A stretch of DNA of 64,000 bases from contig NZ_RQYL01000006.1 in NCBI RefSeq assembly GCF_003860125.1, positions 1-64,000 on the forward strand. Direction: 5' to 3'. Of this stretch, positions 50,767 to 58,147 are shown in pieces. The position numbers and the translations under genes are program-made. Below the pieces are notes generated by a model that saw nothing but the letters and a program-made list of their open reading frames with translations, was not told the origin of the DNA and did not search any database. Source of the stretch: Fretibacterium sp. OH1220_COT-178. GTDB lineage: Bacteria; Synergistota; Synergistia; Synergistales; Aminobacteriaceae. Within the stretch, counting starts at the first letter, position 1. Each line of letters starts with the position of its first letter.

Positions 50767-51300
50767 TCAGATCGCCGCGTATCCGGCCTCGAACGCCCGA
50801 GCGTTCAGGGCGGAGTATTTGTCCTTACCCTTGGCCTCGAACATCTTGTTCATTCCGGAAAGCCCCTGTTCCCTGGTGAAATCCCCCATGAGCCTGATGA
50901 TGGCCCCGACCATCACGATGTTCGCGCCCTTCGTGTGGCCGATCTCGTCCGCCAGCCTCATGCAGGGAACCTGAACGATGCGGACGTCCTCCCTCGGGGA
51001 CGGGCAGGGGGTCACGAGCTCGGAGATCAGGACGACGCCTCCCGGAGCCACGATGCCCAGGAACTTCTGCAGGGACGGATCGTTCATCGCCAGCAGGAGG
51101 TCGGGTTCCTCCTGAGAGGGGTTGTAGATGTATTCCTTGCCGTACTTGACGGTGCAGTTGGCGGTGCCGCCCCGCATCGCCGATCCGTAGGAGGGCATCC
51201 ACGTCGCGTTCTCGCCGTTCGTTACCGCGATGTCCGAGAGGATCAATCCGGCGGTCAAAACCCCTTGTCCGCCGTATCCCGCGAAGACGATTTCCTTCAT
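50767..51300 (-). CDS. 2-oxoacid:ferredoxin oxidoreductase, gamma subunit
   Basis: 177-residue gamma chain. It opens with EIVFAGYGGQGVLTAGLILSD, the glycine-rich motif of POR/KOR/VOR gamma domains, followed by PSYGSAMRGGTANCTVKYG. It helps bind CoA and stabilises the complex. It lies between the TPP-binding beta gene and butyrate kinase with short spacers. Subunit type is secure; substrate (branched-chain, 2-oxoglutarate or aromatic 2-oxoacid) is inferred from context only. Confidence 0.93.
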   Translation of the reverse strand: MKEIVFAGYGGQGVLTAGLILSDIAVTNGENATWMPSYGSAMRGGTANCTVKYGKEYIYNPSQEEPDLLLAMNDPSLQKFLGIVAPGGVVLISELVTPCPSPREDVRIVQVPCMRLADEIGHTKGANIVMVGAIIRLMGDFTREQGLSGMNKMFEAKGKDKYSALNARAFEAGYAAI

Positions 51301-51321
51301 GCCGAAAAACCTCCCTTGTCC

Positions 51322-52098
51322 TCAGGCGGGAACGGGCCCGAGAGGAGGCCGGTCGTCCCGGGCCCTGGCCTTGATGGGGAATTCTCCCAGAGGATAGACC
51401 TTCATGACGACGTCGTCGATGTGCTTCATGGCGGCGTAGGGCGCCAGTCCCCAGTTGATGGGACAAGGGGAGAGCACCTCCACGATGGAATACCCCTCCC
51501 CGGCGATCTGAGCCTGAAGGGCCTTCCTGATGTATCCCTTCAGCCTGCCGATGTTGGCGGGGCTGCTGACGCTGCCCCGTGCGGCGTAGGCGATGTTGAA
51601 CTCGTTGGCGAGCATCTCCGGAAAACGAATGGGGTAGCCGGTCCGGCCGCAGTCTCTGCCGAGTGTGGAGGTGGAAGTCCTCTGCCCCTCGAGCGTCGTC
51701 CAGCTCATTTGGCCTCCCGTCATGCCGAAATTGGTGTTGTTGACCGTGACGACGGTGATCTTTTCGTTGCGGTAGGCCGCGTTGATGCTCTCCGCGAGGC
51801 CGATGCTGTAAGCGTCGCCGTCGCCCTGGTAGGTGATGACGACGTTATGCGGGTTCACCCGTTTCATCCCCGTTGCGACGGCTCCGGCCCTGCCGTGCGA
51901 GCAGTGGAGACGGTCGGCGGTCAGGCCGCCTCCCAGGTTGGAGGAACAGCCCACTCCTATGGCGAAGATGACGTTGTTGTCCTGGCCCAGTTCCTCCAGA
52001 CACTCGGCAATCAGGCGAATGGCGATTCCATGGCCGCATCCGGGACAAAAATTCATCGGCTTGTCCACGATGGCGGGTACCTTTCTCTCGACAGGCAT
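51322..52098 (-). CDS. 2-oxoacid:ferredoxin oxidoreductase, beta (TPP-binding) subunit
   Basis: 258-residue beta chain. CPGCGHGIAIRLIAECLEE holds the iron-sulfur/TPP-proximal cysteines, VGCSSNLGGG another, and VVITYQGDGDAYSIGLAE plus NNTNFGMTGGQMS form the Mg-TPP pyrophosphate site (GDGD...NN). It binds the thiamine cofactor that decarboxylates the 2-oxoacid. The start ATG at 52098 lies 30 nt after the alpha gene. The motif GMTGGQMS matches KOR/VOR-type betas. Confidence 0.94.
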   Translation of the reverse strand: MPVERKVPAIVDKPMNFCPGCGHGIAIRLIAECLEELGQDNNVIFAIGVGCSSNLGGGLTADRLHCSHGRAGAVATGMKRVNPHNVVITYQGDGDAYSIGLAESINAAYRNEKITVVTVNNTNFGMTGGQMSWTTLEGQRTSTSTLGRDCGRTGYPIRFPEMLANEFNIAYAARGSVSSPANIGRLKGYIRKALQAQIAGEGYSIVEVLSPCPINWGLAPYAAMKHIDDVVMKVYPLGEFPIKARARDDRPPLGPVPA

Positions 52099-52127
52099 CC
52101 TCGTTCAATCCCCCTTGTCGCTGCACA

Positions 52128-53183
52128 TCAGTAACGCCGCGTCGCCGTGCCCGAGGCGACCTTGTGAAAATCCGCCTTGATGGACTTCATGGCCGGGACG
52201 TCGTAGACGTAGGTCATCGCATAGACGGGAACGTTGTTCTCCAGAACCTTCTTGGCGTAGAGAGCGACGTCGTCCACCAGCTGGCCGGTGGCGTTGGCCT
52301 CCACCGAGATCAGCCCCTTCACCCCGGGATTGATCTTTTTGAAGGCGTTTTCCGGGAATGGCCACGCGGTGATGGGGCGGATGAAGCCCACTTTGTGTCC
52401 CTCCGCCCTGAGCTGACGCACGGCCCCCCACGTGCTTCTGCCCGGCAGGCCATAGGCCACGAGGACGTAATCCGCATCCTCCAGGGATTCGTCCTGCCAT
52501 CGCTGCTCATCCCGCATGATGGCGTCGTATTTTTTGTTCAGCTCCACGGCTTCCTTGCGGGAGTTTCTGTCGAAAATGCCTATTTTCTTGTAGGTGTACT
52601 TTCCGTCGAAGCCCCAGGGGGTCCGTTTGGGCTCGAGGAAATCCGGCAGCTCCACGGGTTCCATCATCTGCCCCAGCGCTCCCTCGGTCATGATCTCGGA
52701 GACCACCCGATATTTTTCGGCGAGCTCGTAGGCCAGGAAGACATGTTCCACCGCCTCGGGGATGGTGGACGGGCAGAGGACGATGCATCGGTAGTCCCCG
52801 TTGCCGCCGCCCCGGGTCTCCCGGTTGTAATCGCATTGCGAGGAGTAAAGGGTGCCGAGCCCGTTGCCGTAGCGCACCACGTTGATGACCACGGCGGAAA
52901 GTTCCTCGTCCGACAGCGTGGAGATCCCCTCCTGCTTCAGGCTGATGCCGGGGCCGGAGGAGGCCGTGAGCGCACGCACGCCGCAGCTTGCGCCGCCTAT
53001 GACCATGTTGATCCCCGCCAATTCGCTCTCCGCCTGTATGAAGGCCCCGCCCACCTCCGGCAGGCGCCAGGACAGGTATTCCATGATCTCCGAAGAGGGG
53101 GTGATGGGGTAGCCCGCGTAGAGGCGAACCCCCGCCCGGACTGCGGCCTCGGCGATTGCGATGTTGCCCTTCATCATCTTCAC
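52128..53183 (-). CDS. 2-oxoacid:ferredoxin oxidoreductase, alpha subunit
   Basis: 351-residue alpha chain. GNIAIAEAAVRAGVRLYAGYPITPSSEIMEYLS is the PYR-domain start; ALTASSGPGISLKQEGIS and GLPGRSTWGAVRQLRAEGHKVGFIRPITAWPFPE match VorB/KorA-type alphas. The GTG start at 53183 overlaps the ferredoxin-subunit stop (GTGA) and has GGAGG 9 nt upstream. It carries the transketolase-like domains that pair with beta. The branched-chain VOR assignment fits the adjacent Buk/Ptb but is inference. Confidence 0.92.
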   Translation of the reverse strand: MKMMKGNIAIAEAAVRAGVRLYAGYPITPSSEIMEYLSWRLPEVGGAFIQAESELAGINMVIGGASCGVRALTASSGPGISLKQEGISTLSDEELSAVVINVVRYGNGLGTLYSSQCDYNRETRGGGNGDYRCIVLCPSTIPEAVEHVFLAYELAEKYRVVSEIMTEGALGQMMEPVELPDFLEPKRTPWGFDGKYTYKKIGIFDRNSRKEAVELNKKYDAIMRDEQRWQDESLEDADYVLVAYGLPGRSTWGAVRQLRAEGHKVGFIRPITAWPFPENAFKKINPGVKGLISVEANATGQLVDDVALYAKKVLENNVPVYAMTYVYDVPAMKSIKADFHKVASGTATRRY

Positions 53184-53407
53184 GGCCTGGATCCTCCTTC
53201 GCTCCCGACGCTCCCGAGAACGTGATAGACGCCGTCGGGGCAGGTCATGTAACAGATGCCGCAGCCGATGCAGAGCGCATCGTCGATCTCGACGGGACGA
53301 TACCCCTGTTCATTGAGGCGGGTGGCCTGCCGGATCGCTTTTCGGGGACAGGAATGAATGCACAGCTCGCATTGTTTGCATCGGGATGCCCGGACTTCCA
53401 CCTTCAA
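53180..53407 (-). CDS. 2-oxoacid:ferredoxin oxidoreductase, delta (ferredoxin-like) subunit
   Basis: 75-residue 2[4Fe-4S] ferredoxin-like subunit with CKQCELCIHSCP and CIGCGICYMTCP. It passes electrons from the TPP site to external ferredoxin. The TTG start at 53407 was chosen because GGAGGG lies 8 nt upstream; the longer open frame before it has no ferredoxin sequence and covers the promoter. It is the first gene of the operon delta-alpha-beta-gamma-buk-ptb. Confidence 0.93.
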   Translation of the reverse strand: MKVEVRASRCKQCELCIHSCPRKAIRQATRLNEQGYRPVEIDDALCIGCGICYMTCPDGVYHVLGSVGSEGGSRP

Positions 53408-53537
53408 TTGCTTTCCCTCCGCTCCGTGATAAAAAAGTGACCGAGACGAACGGCCGGCAACAACGGCCCGATTCTCCCAGGAGGGGAGGACCGGCTCGAA
53501 GCCTCGGACGTCGTTTTGAGATCGAAGTCGTGAGTGG

Positions 53538-53566
53538 ACTATAATCAATAAGAGGGGGAGAGTCAA
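53538..53566 (-). promoter_or_regulatory. Promoter of the oxidoreductase-buk-ptb operon
   Basis: Minus-strand TTGACT (53566-53561) and TATAGT (53543-53538) are spaced by 17 bp. The leader to the TTG start is about 120 nt. The sequence is markedly AT-rich relative to the neighbourhood. Confidence 0.78.
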
Positions 53567-53822
53567 TCGAAACCGCACAAAAATTTTGGAGGTCCCCCCG
53601 GAGCAGTCGATCCCGGAGGTCCCTCCGTTATCGCAGGGCACTGTTTTGGTGCCAACGGTCGCGCGTGCGATCGGGGGCGCGGTCCACGCGGCCTATGAGG
53701 CTCGAACGTCCGGGCAGAGGACGGCCACACCGTAGCGGAGGGAAGGGGCGGGAAGTGCCCCTTATCCCTTCGACGCTATTCTTGTCCCGGCGTCCTTCGG
53801 GGGGATTTCGTGTCGGCCGGGG
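53567..53822. other. Gene-free region upstream of the oxidoreductase operon
   Basis: No gene is supported. CGGAGG-TC-CCTCCG at about 53615-53628 forms a short hairpin, and a related GGAGGTCC lies near 53590. A GGGGC...GCCCC stem (minus strand, about 53745-53762) could end transcription of the FmdE-like gene but lacks a T-tract. Confidence 0.35.
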
Positions 53823-54365
53823 CTAACGCAGGATCCGGGAGGGATCCTCGAAGCAGTCCAGACAGTAGGGGTGGCCCTCCAGAAGGCGCACCATCGGCTC
53901 GGCCGTCCGCTCGCCGCAGGCGGAGCAGGACAGGGATGGGCTGATGCGTGCCGCCGCGGGTGCGGGAACGGCGACTCGGGCGGTTCGGTAGAGCTCTTCC
54001 GCCGGCCCCTTCAGGTAGTGTTCGATCCTCTCCTCCCGAGTGCGCTCGTCGGAGCGGGGGGCGTTCCAATAGATGCGGATCCCCTCGGGCTCTCCCCTCC
54101 GGTAGAACGTGAAGGCCTGTTTCCCCCTCGGCTTCAGCAGCAGGTTGCCCTTGCCCATCGTACAGCCCCAAACGGACTGAATCGCGTCGATTCCGCAGGC
54201 GTCCGTCTCCGCGATGCAGACGCCCTCCTCGTCCCCGCACCGCTCGTCCACGCCCAGCATCCTGGCGGCGTCGAAGGCTACCCGGCAGCCCAGGGCCAGG
54301 CCCGGACAGGCATGCCCGTGAAAGGCCACCGATTCGTTCCAGTAAAAGTCGATCTCGTGTCGCAT
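53823..54365 (-). CDS. FmdE-like protein with C-terminal zinc ribbon
   Basis: 180 residues. The first 140 match FmdE (formylmethanofuran dehydrogenase subunit E-like) proteins: FHGHACPGLALGCRVAFDAAR near residue 15, then CIAETDACGIDAIQSVWGCTMGKGNLLLKPRGKQAFTFYRR. The C-terminus adds a TraR/DksA-like zinc ribbon, CSACGE...HPYCLDCFE. In non-methanogens such proteins often accompany molybdenum or tungsten metabolism, but no formate or Mo genes are nearby. GGAGGGGATGAAGGGG precedes the ATG. It is divergent from the MarR gene, whose operator may control both. Confidence 0.85.
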   Translation of the reverse strand: MRHEIDFYWNESVAFHGHACPGLALGCRVAFDAARMLGVDERCGDEEGVCIAETDACGIDAIQSVWGCTMGKGNLLLKPRGKQAFTFYRRGEPEGIRIYWNAPRSDERTREERIEHYLKGPAEELYRTARVAVPAPAAARISPSLSCSACGERTAEPMVRLLEGHPYCLDCFEDPSRILR

Positions 54366-54453
54366 GCCCCTTCATCCCCTCCAAAAAATTTTCCGCTTCA
54401 TGATAACACGCCCCGGAAGGATCCGGGCCCCTTCCGTCGTCCGCCTGGGCTTC

Positions 54454-54482
54454 TTGTCAATATTGTACAGGCGCTATACAAT
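54454..54482 (+). promoter_or_regulatory. marR promoter with overlapping palindromic operator
   Basis: TTGTCA (54454-54459) and TACAAT (54477-54482) have a 17-bp spacer. TGTACAGGCGCTATACA (54464-54480) is a near-perfect palindrome between the hexamers and covers the -10. A bound repressor would block polymerase. The predicted transcription start falls on or next to the ATG at 54489. Confidence 0.75.
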
Positions 54483-54488
54483 GGTGGC

Positions 54489-54956
54489 ATGAAGATCATC
54501 AACGAAACGGACAGGGACAAGATCAGTTATCGGCTGTTGAACGTCATGCTGAAGCTGGCGGATGTGCAGGAGAAGGTGCACCGCTACGGTACCGATACGC
54601 CGCTCTTTGCGGCGGAGATCCACATGATCAAGTGCGTGAAGGAGAATCCGGACCTGCACATGACCGCTCTGGCGGAGAGGCTGGGGGTGACCCGGGGCGC
54701 CGTATCCCAGATCGTCATGAAGCTGGAGGAAAAGGGAATGCTCGTCAAGGAGCGGGACGAGGAGAACCGTGTCCGCCGCGTCCTGAGGCTGACGGCCGGG
54801 GGGGAGAGGGCCTACCTCTTCCACGAGGCGCTCCACGCCGACTTCGACCGGCTCGTCGAGGGGCTTCTGCTGGGGGCCCCCGAGGGAGGAAGGGAGTTTC
54901 TCCGCGAGTTTCTGGGAGGGCTGGACGCCGTTTTGGAGGAGACCGCCAAAGCCTGA
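54489..54956 (+). CDS. MarR-family transcriptional regulator
   Basis: 155-residue winged-helix regulator. The DNA-binding domain covers about residues 40-105: LHMTALAERLGVTRGAVSQIVMKLEEKGMLVKERDEENRVRRVLRLT, with the helix-turn-helix and the wing Asp/Arg pattern. Helices at both ends would form the dimer. Probably autoregulatory, since a palindrome overlaps its promoter and a second copy precedes the next gene. The start has no Shine-Dalgarno and sits about 7 nt after the -10, so a leaderless message is likely. Confidence 0.9.
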   Translation: MKIINETDRDKISYRLLNVMLKLADVQEKVHRYGTDTPLFAAEIHMIKCVKENPDLHMTALAERLGVTRGAVSQIVMKLEEKGMLVKERDEENRVRRVLRLTAGGERAYLFHEALHADFDRLVEGLLLGAPEGGREFLREFLGGLDAVLEETAKA

Positions 54957-55006
54957 CGTGAGGGGTTCGGGGTCGTTCCGGACGGAAGGGGCGTCTTTTT
55001 ATTTTT

Positions 55007-55023
55007 TGTATAGCCTCTATACA
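55007..55023 (+). promoter_or_regulatory. Second MarR-type operator
   Basis: TGTATAGCCTCTATACA matches the operator at 54464-54480 at 13 of 17 positions, both fitting TGTAYAGnnnCTATACA. It lies 24 nt upstream of the methyltransferase start and just after a T-rich run (GTCTTTTTATTTTTT) that may end marR transcription. Confidence 0.75.
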
Positions 55024-55046
55024 TTGAGGAAGGGAAGGAGTTGCAC

Positions 55047-55742
55047 ATGACGGGAAACGGCGGAAAGAACGAAGGACGGGATTTCCGTGGCAGGGGCAGG
55101 GCCTTCAAGGGAATCTTCGGTGGGGAGAACTATCGGTTGCTGGCCGGACTCTTCGGGATCAAGGAGCGATTCTATCTCAAGGGGATCGGGGGCCTGAGGC
55201 TGGGGCCGGGGGAGCGTGCGCTCGATCTGGGGTGCGGCCCCGGGGGGCTGAGCTACGCGCTGGCGAAGGACGCGCCTGCCGATGCCTCGATCTTCGGCAT
55301 CGACATCTCGGACGATCAGCTGGCGTGCGCGCGTTCCGGAGCCGGCGGCTTCGCCTGCCCGGTGGAGTTTTTGAAGGCGTCCATGGACGAGCTTCCCTTC
55401 CCCGACGGGCACTTCGACCTGGTGATGACCTCGATGGCGCTGCACGAGACGCCCCCTGCGGTACGGCGCGGTGCCTTGTCCGAGACGGCGCGGGTGCTGA
55501 GGCCGGGGGGAACTTTTTTGCTGGTGGACTGGAGCCGGCCGCGGTTCGGCCTCTGGGGAATCGTCTGGTACCCGCTTTGCCGCTGGGGCGAGCGGAACCG
55601 GGACAACTGGAACAACGTCTATCCCCGGCTCTGCCTCGAACGGGGGCTGACCCTGAGGGAGGACGCCTACCTCAATTCCATCGCGCGGCGGCAGGTCTTC
55701 GTCAAGGAATCCCAGGGGAGAATGCCCCGGAAGGATGGTTGA
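55047..55742 (+). CDS. Class I SAM-dependent methyltransferase
   Basis: 231 residues. The SAM-binding motif ALDLGCGPGGLSYAL lies near residue 58, motif II IFGIDISDDQLACAR follows, and LPFPDGHFDLVMTSMALHE is the UbiE/methyltransferase-11-like post-motif. ARVLRPGGTFLLVDWSRP completes the core. The C-terminal third is probably the acceptor-binding lid. ATG at 55047 has GGAG 7 nt upstream. Likely controlled by the preceding MarR protein. The acceptor could be a lipid, quinone-like molecule or small metabolite. Confidence 0.88.
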   Translation: MTGNGGKNEGRDFRGRGRAFKGIFGGENYRLLAGLFGIKERFYLKGIGGLRLGPGERALDLGCGPGGLSYALAKDAPADASIFGIDISDDQLACARSGAGGFACPVEFLKASMDELPFPDGHFDLVMTSMALHETPPAVRRGALSETARVLRPGGTFLLVDWSRPRFGLWGIVWYPLCRWGERNRDNWNNVYPRLCLERGLTLREDAYLNSIARRQVFVKESQGRMPRKDG

Positions 55743-55919
55743 GCGGAATCACGGTATTCAAGGCCGATGGACCGGCGTGGCCTGGAGCCGTGCGGCGCCT
55801 GGGGGCAAAGTGCTCCGGCTGAATCCGTTTTTTGCGAAAAGTTTGGGAATCCAATCGGGGCTTCTCGGGAAAGTGTGCTATCATTGAGACAACGCGAAGG
55901 CACAAAATTCCTTCGAAAC

Positions 55920-56115
55920 AATATGGCAAAAACCCGTTCGTTGGGGGAAGTCGGGTGTGAAGCCCGCGCGGTCCCGCCGCCGTGAAGGGGGACGGGTACG
56001 GCCGAGAAGGTCCGGGAAGCCGGATGCGACGCGGACGTACGAGGTCCTCTGAAGCCGGAATGCCTGACGTATGGGTGAGAGCATCCCAACCACGAGCGAT
56101 GGAGACGGAGCTTCC
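55920..56115 (+). promoter_or_regulatory. Cobalamin riboswitch
   Basis: The leader carries the conserved core GTCGGGTGTGAAGCCCGCG-CGGTCCCGCCGCCGTGA and, about 75 nt later, a B12-box-like GAAGCCGGAATGCCTGACG, in the order of AdoCbl aptamers. An extended -10 TGTGCTATCAT lies at 55874-55884 and a small hairpin (CGAAGG/CCTTCG) at 55896-55916. It precedes a Co/Ni ECF uptake operon, a classic riboswitch target. Confidence 0.88.
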
Positions 56116-56127
56116 GGCGGTTAACTT

Positions 56128-56161
56128 GCCCCTCGTCCCGTTTTTCGTGGCGAGGGGCTTT
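56128..56161 (+). terminator. Hairpin in the riboswitch expression platform
   Basis: GCCCCTCG (56128-56135) pairs with CGAGGGGC (56151-56158), then TTTGCG. The weak T-tract makes it either a terminator or a switching stem. A second perfect hairpin, GCGTCCCCC-CGA-GGGGGACGC (56172-56192), directly follows and abuts a small ORF. Confidence 0.55.
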
Positions 56162-56192
56162 GCGTGTGGGGGCGTCCCCCCGAGGGGGACGC

Positions 56193-56237
56193 ATGGCGTC
56201 CGATCTGGACGAGACGTTTGAGGAGGATGAGAATTGA
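56193..56237 (+). CDS. Possible 14-codon leader peptide
   Basis: ATG at 56193 opens MASDLDETFEEDEN and its TGA stop shares one base with the downstream ATG at 56237. A GGGGG Shine-Dalgarno candidate sits in the 3' arm of the adjoining hairpin. Such placement suggests translational coupling under the cobalamin riboswitch, but the peptide itself may have no function; the frame could also be chance. Confidence 0.35.
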   Translation: MASDLDETFEEDEN

Positions 56238-57019
56238 TGAAACGAGGACGTATTGTGCTGTTGGCGCTTCTGATTGTGGGCGTTTCGGCGGCGGCCTTCG
56301 CTCACGAGCTGGTGATGAAGCCGCAGAGGATGACGGCCGAGAAGGGCGAGACCCTGATGGTCGAGATCCATTCGGGGCATAAGTTCATCGTCCCCGAGGA
56401 GGTCGAGAGCGTCGAGCGCATCAAGGCGGGTCTCTTCAAGGACGGCAAGCTCCAGGAGGCCGAGCTGAAGCCCAACGAGAAGAACCTCTGCATCGACTTC
56501 GCGGTGCCCGTCGCGGACGAGGGGGCCATGGTGATCCTGGCCAACAAGGACGGCGGCGTCTGGTGCAACACGAACGAGGGTGGGAAGTCCGGGACCCGCA
56601 AGGACCTCGAGGCGAAGGGGCTCAAGGTCATGAAGGCCACCAAGAACGACAAGTACGTCAAGGCCATCGTCAACGCCTCGAAGGACGACAAGAACTTCGC
56701 CGTGGAGACGGGGCAGGCCCTCGAGCTCATCCCGATGACCAATCCCGCGGACGCCAAGGTCGGGGAGTACTTCGACGTGAAGATCCTGATCAACGGAAAA
56801 CCGTACTCCGGCCCCGTGTTGGCTTCGTACGACGGTTTCGCCCCCGAGTACGAGGAGACCTACGCCTACGCCTCCCAGGCTCTTCAGGGGGTGGCTCACA
56901 TCAAGATCACGGCCCCGGGCCTGTGGGGCGTGCGTGCCATGAAGACGGATCTGCCCGGCAAGGAGGGCGAGTACGATTCCGTCACGATCAAGTCTTTCCT
57001 GATTTTTGAAGTGAAGTAG
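56237..57019 (+). CDS. DUF4198-type periplasmic protein linked to Co/Ni uptake
   Basis: 260 residues with signal peptide MKRGRIVLLALLIVGVSAA and likely cleavage at AFA|HELVMKP, leaving an N-terminal His. The rest (HELVMKPQRMTAEKGETLMVEIHSGHKFIVPEE, later SGPVLASYDGFAPEY) matches DUF4198 proteins that occur with nickel/cobalt transporters. A Cu/Ni/Co-binding N-terminal His is plausible. AGGAGG lies 10 nt before the ATG. First main gene of the riboswitch-controlled operon; its stop abuts the next gene. Confidence 0.85.
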   Translation: MKRGRIVLLALLIVGVSAAAFAHELVMKPQRMTAEKGETLMVEIHSGHKFIVPEEVESVERIKAGLFKDGKLQEAELKPNEKNLCIDFAVPVADEGAMVILANKDGGVWCNTNEGGKSGTRKDLEAKGLKVMKATKNDKYVKAIVNASKDDKNFAVETGQALELIPMTNPADAKVGEYFDVKILINGKPYSGPVLASYDGFAPEYEETYAYASQALQGVAHIKITAPGLWGVRAMKTDLPGKEGEYDSVTIKSFLIFEVK

Positions 57020-57020
57020 G

Positions 57021-57527
57021 ATGCGCAGGAATTTCGAAGGGATGCTGCTGCTCGGGCTGACGGTGATCGTCGGCCTGAGCCTTCTCGCGTCGAAAGGGGC
57101 CGAAGCGCACGGAGTGGGCTACAAGGAGTCCGAGCTGAGGCCGATCTCGCTGGAGTTCTTTTACTCGACGGGGGAGCTGATGAGCTACCTGGAGGCCAAG
57201 GTCTTTTCCCCGTCCGACGAGAAGGTCGCCTACCAGTCCGGGCGCACCGACGAGGATGGGCGCTTCGCGTTTACCCCCAACAAGCCCGGGGCGTGGCGGG
57301 TCGTCGTGACCGATGACGAGGGGCACAGGGCCGAGGCGCAGATCGACGTGACCGAGGAGCTCATGAAGGCCGGGGCTTCCGCCGCGGCTGGAGCGGGTTC
57401 GGCCGTCCGGGAGAAGAAGGCGGCCCCCGAGGGGCTGGACCTCTATCTCCGGGCAGGGCTGGGCGTCAGCCTGCTCTTCAACATCGCATCGCTCGTCCTC
57501 CTGGCGCGCCGCAGGAAGGCGGTCTGA
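57021..57527 (+). CDS. NikL/CbiL-like membrane-anchored protein of Co/Ni ECF transporter
   Basis: 168 residues. A signal peptide ends at AEA|HGVGYKESE, again exposing an N-terminal His. Residues 30-115 form a carboxypeptidase-regulatory-like beta-sandwich (LEFFYSTGELMSYLEAKVFSP; SGRTDEDGRFAFTPNKPGAWRVVVTDDEGHRAEA), and a C-terminal helix (LRAGLGVSLLFNIASLVLLARRRKAV) anchors it. This is the architecture of NikL/CbiL accessory components. It lies 4 nt before cbiM. Confidence 0.82.
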   Translation: MRRNFEGMLLLGLTVIVGLSLLASKGAEAHGVGYKESELRPISLEFFYSTGELMSYLEAKVFSPSDEKVAYQSGRTDEDGRFAFTPNKPGAWRVVVTDDEGHRAEAQIDVTEELMKAGASAAAGAGSAVREKKAAPEGLDLYLRAGLGVSLLFNIASLVLLARRRKAV

Positions 57528-57531
57528 GCCC

Positions 57532-58140
57532 ATGCATATCAGCGAGGGCATCCTCTCGACTCAGGCGCTGGCCGCCGGCTGGGCGATTGCGGGGATCGGC
57601 ACCGGGATCGGTCTGAAGAAGCTCGATTCCGATAAGATTGTGCGCGTGGCTTTTTTCTCGTCGGTATTCTTCCTGGCCTCTCTGATCAACGTTCGGATCG
57701 GTCCCAGCTCGACCCATCTCTCCCTCATCGCGCCAATGGGACTGATATTGGGATGGTCCGCCTTTCCCGCGGTGATGACCGCCCTTGTACTTCAGGCCTT
57801 TCTGTTCCACTTCGGAGGGATTCTGGTGCTGGGGGCGAATACGGTGGACATTGCCCTTCCTGCGCTCGCGGTCTACCTTCTCTTCGCCGTTCCGATCCGA
57901 AGGAGCAGCGCCAGGACCGCTTTTGTCCTCGCGTTCATAGCCGGTGCCCTGGCCGTCCTGCTCTGTGCCCTGGGAGTGGGGACCTTTCTTGGAATGACGA
58001 ACGAGAACTTTATGGGTATCGCCAAGACGGTGTTCGTCGCCCATCTTCCCTTGGCCCTGATCGAGGGGGCCATCACGGCGTTCATGGTCGCCTACATGAA
58101 GCGCTCGGCCCCTGAGCTCCTGATGGGCGTGGAACGTTAG
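57532..58140 (+). CDS. cbiM: Cobalt/nickel ECF transporter S component CbiM
   Basis: 202-residue membrane protein. The invariant N-terminus MHISEGILS supplies metal ligands (Met1 amine, His2) in CbiM/NikM. RIGPSSTHLSLIAPMGLILG and FLFHFGGILVLGANTVDIALP are conserved membrane motifs. Six to seven helices are visible. No CbiN gene follows, so the NikL-like protein probably serves as accessory. Cobalt is favoured over nickel because of the cobalamin riboswitch. Confidence 0.93.
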   Translation: MHISEGILSTQALAAGWAIAGIGTGIGLKKLDSDKIVRVAFFSSVFFLASLINVRIGPSSTHLSLIAPMGLILGWSAFPAVMTALVLQAFLFHFGGILVLGANTVDIALPALAVYLLFAVPIRRSSARTAFVLAFIAGALAVLLCALGVGTFLGMTNENFMGIAKTVFVAHLPLALIEGAITAFMVAYMKRSAPELLMGVER

Positions 58141-58147
58141 GCGGAGA

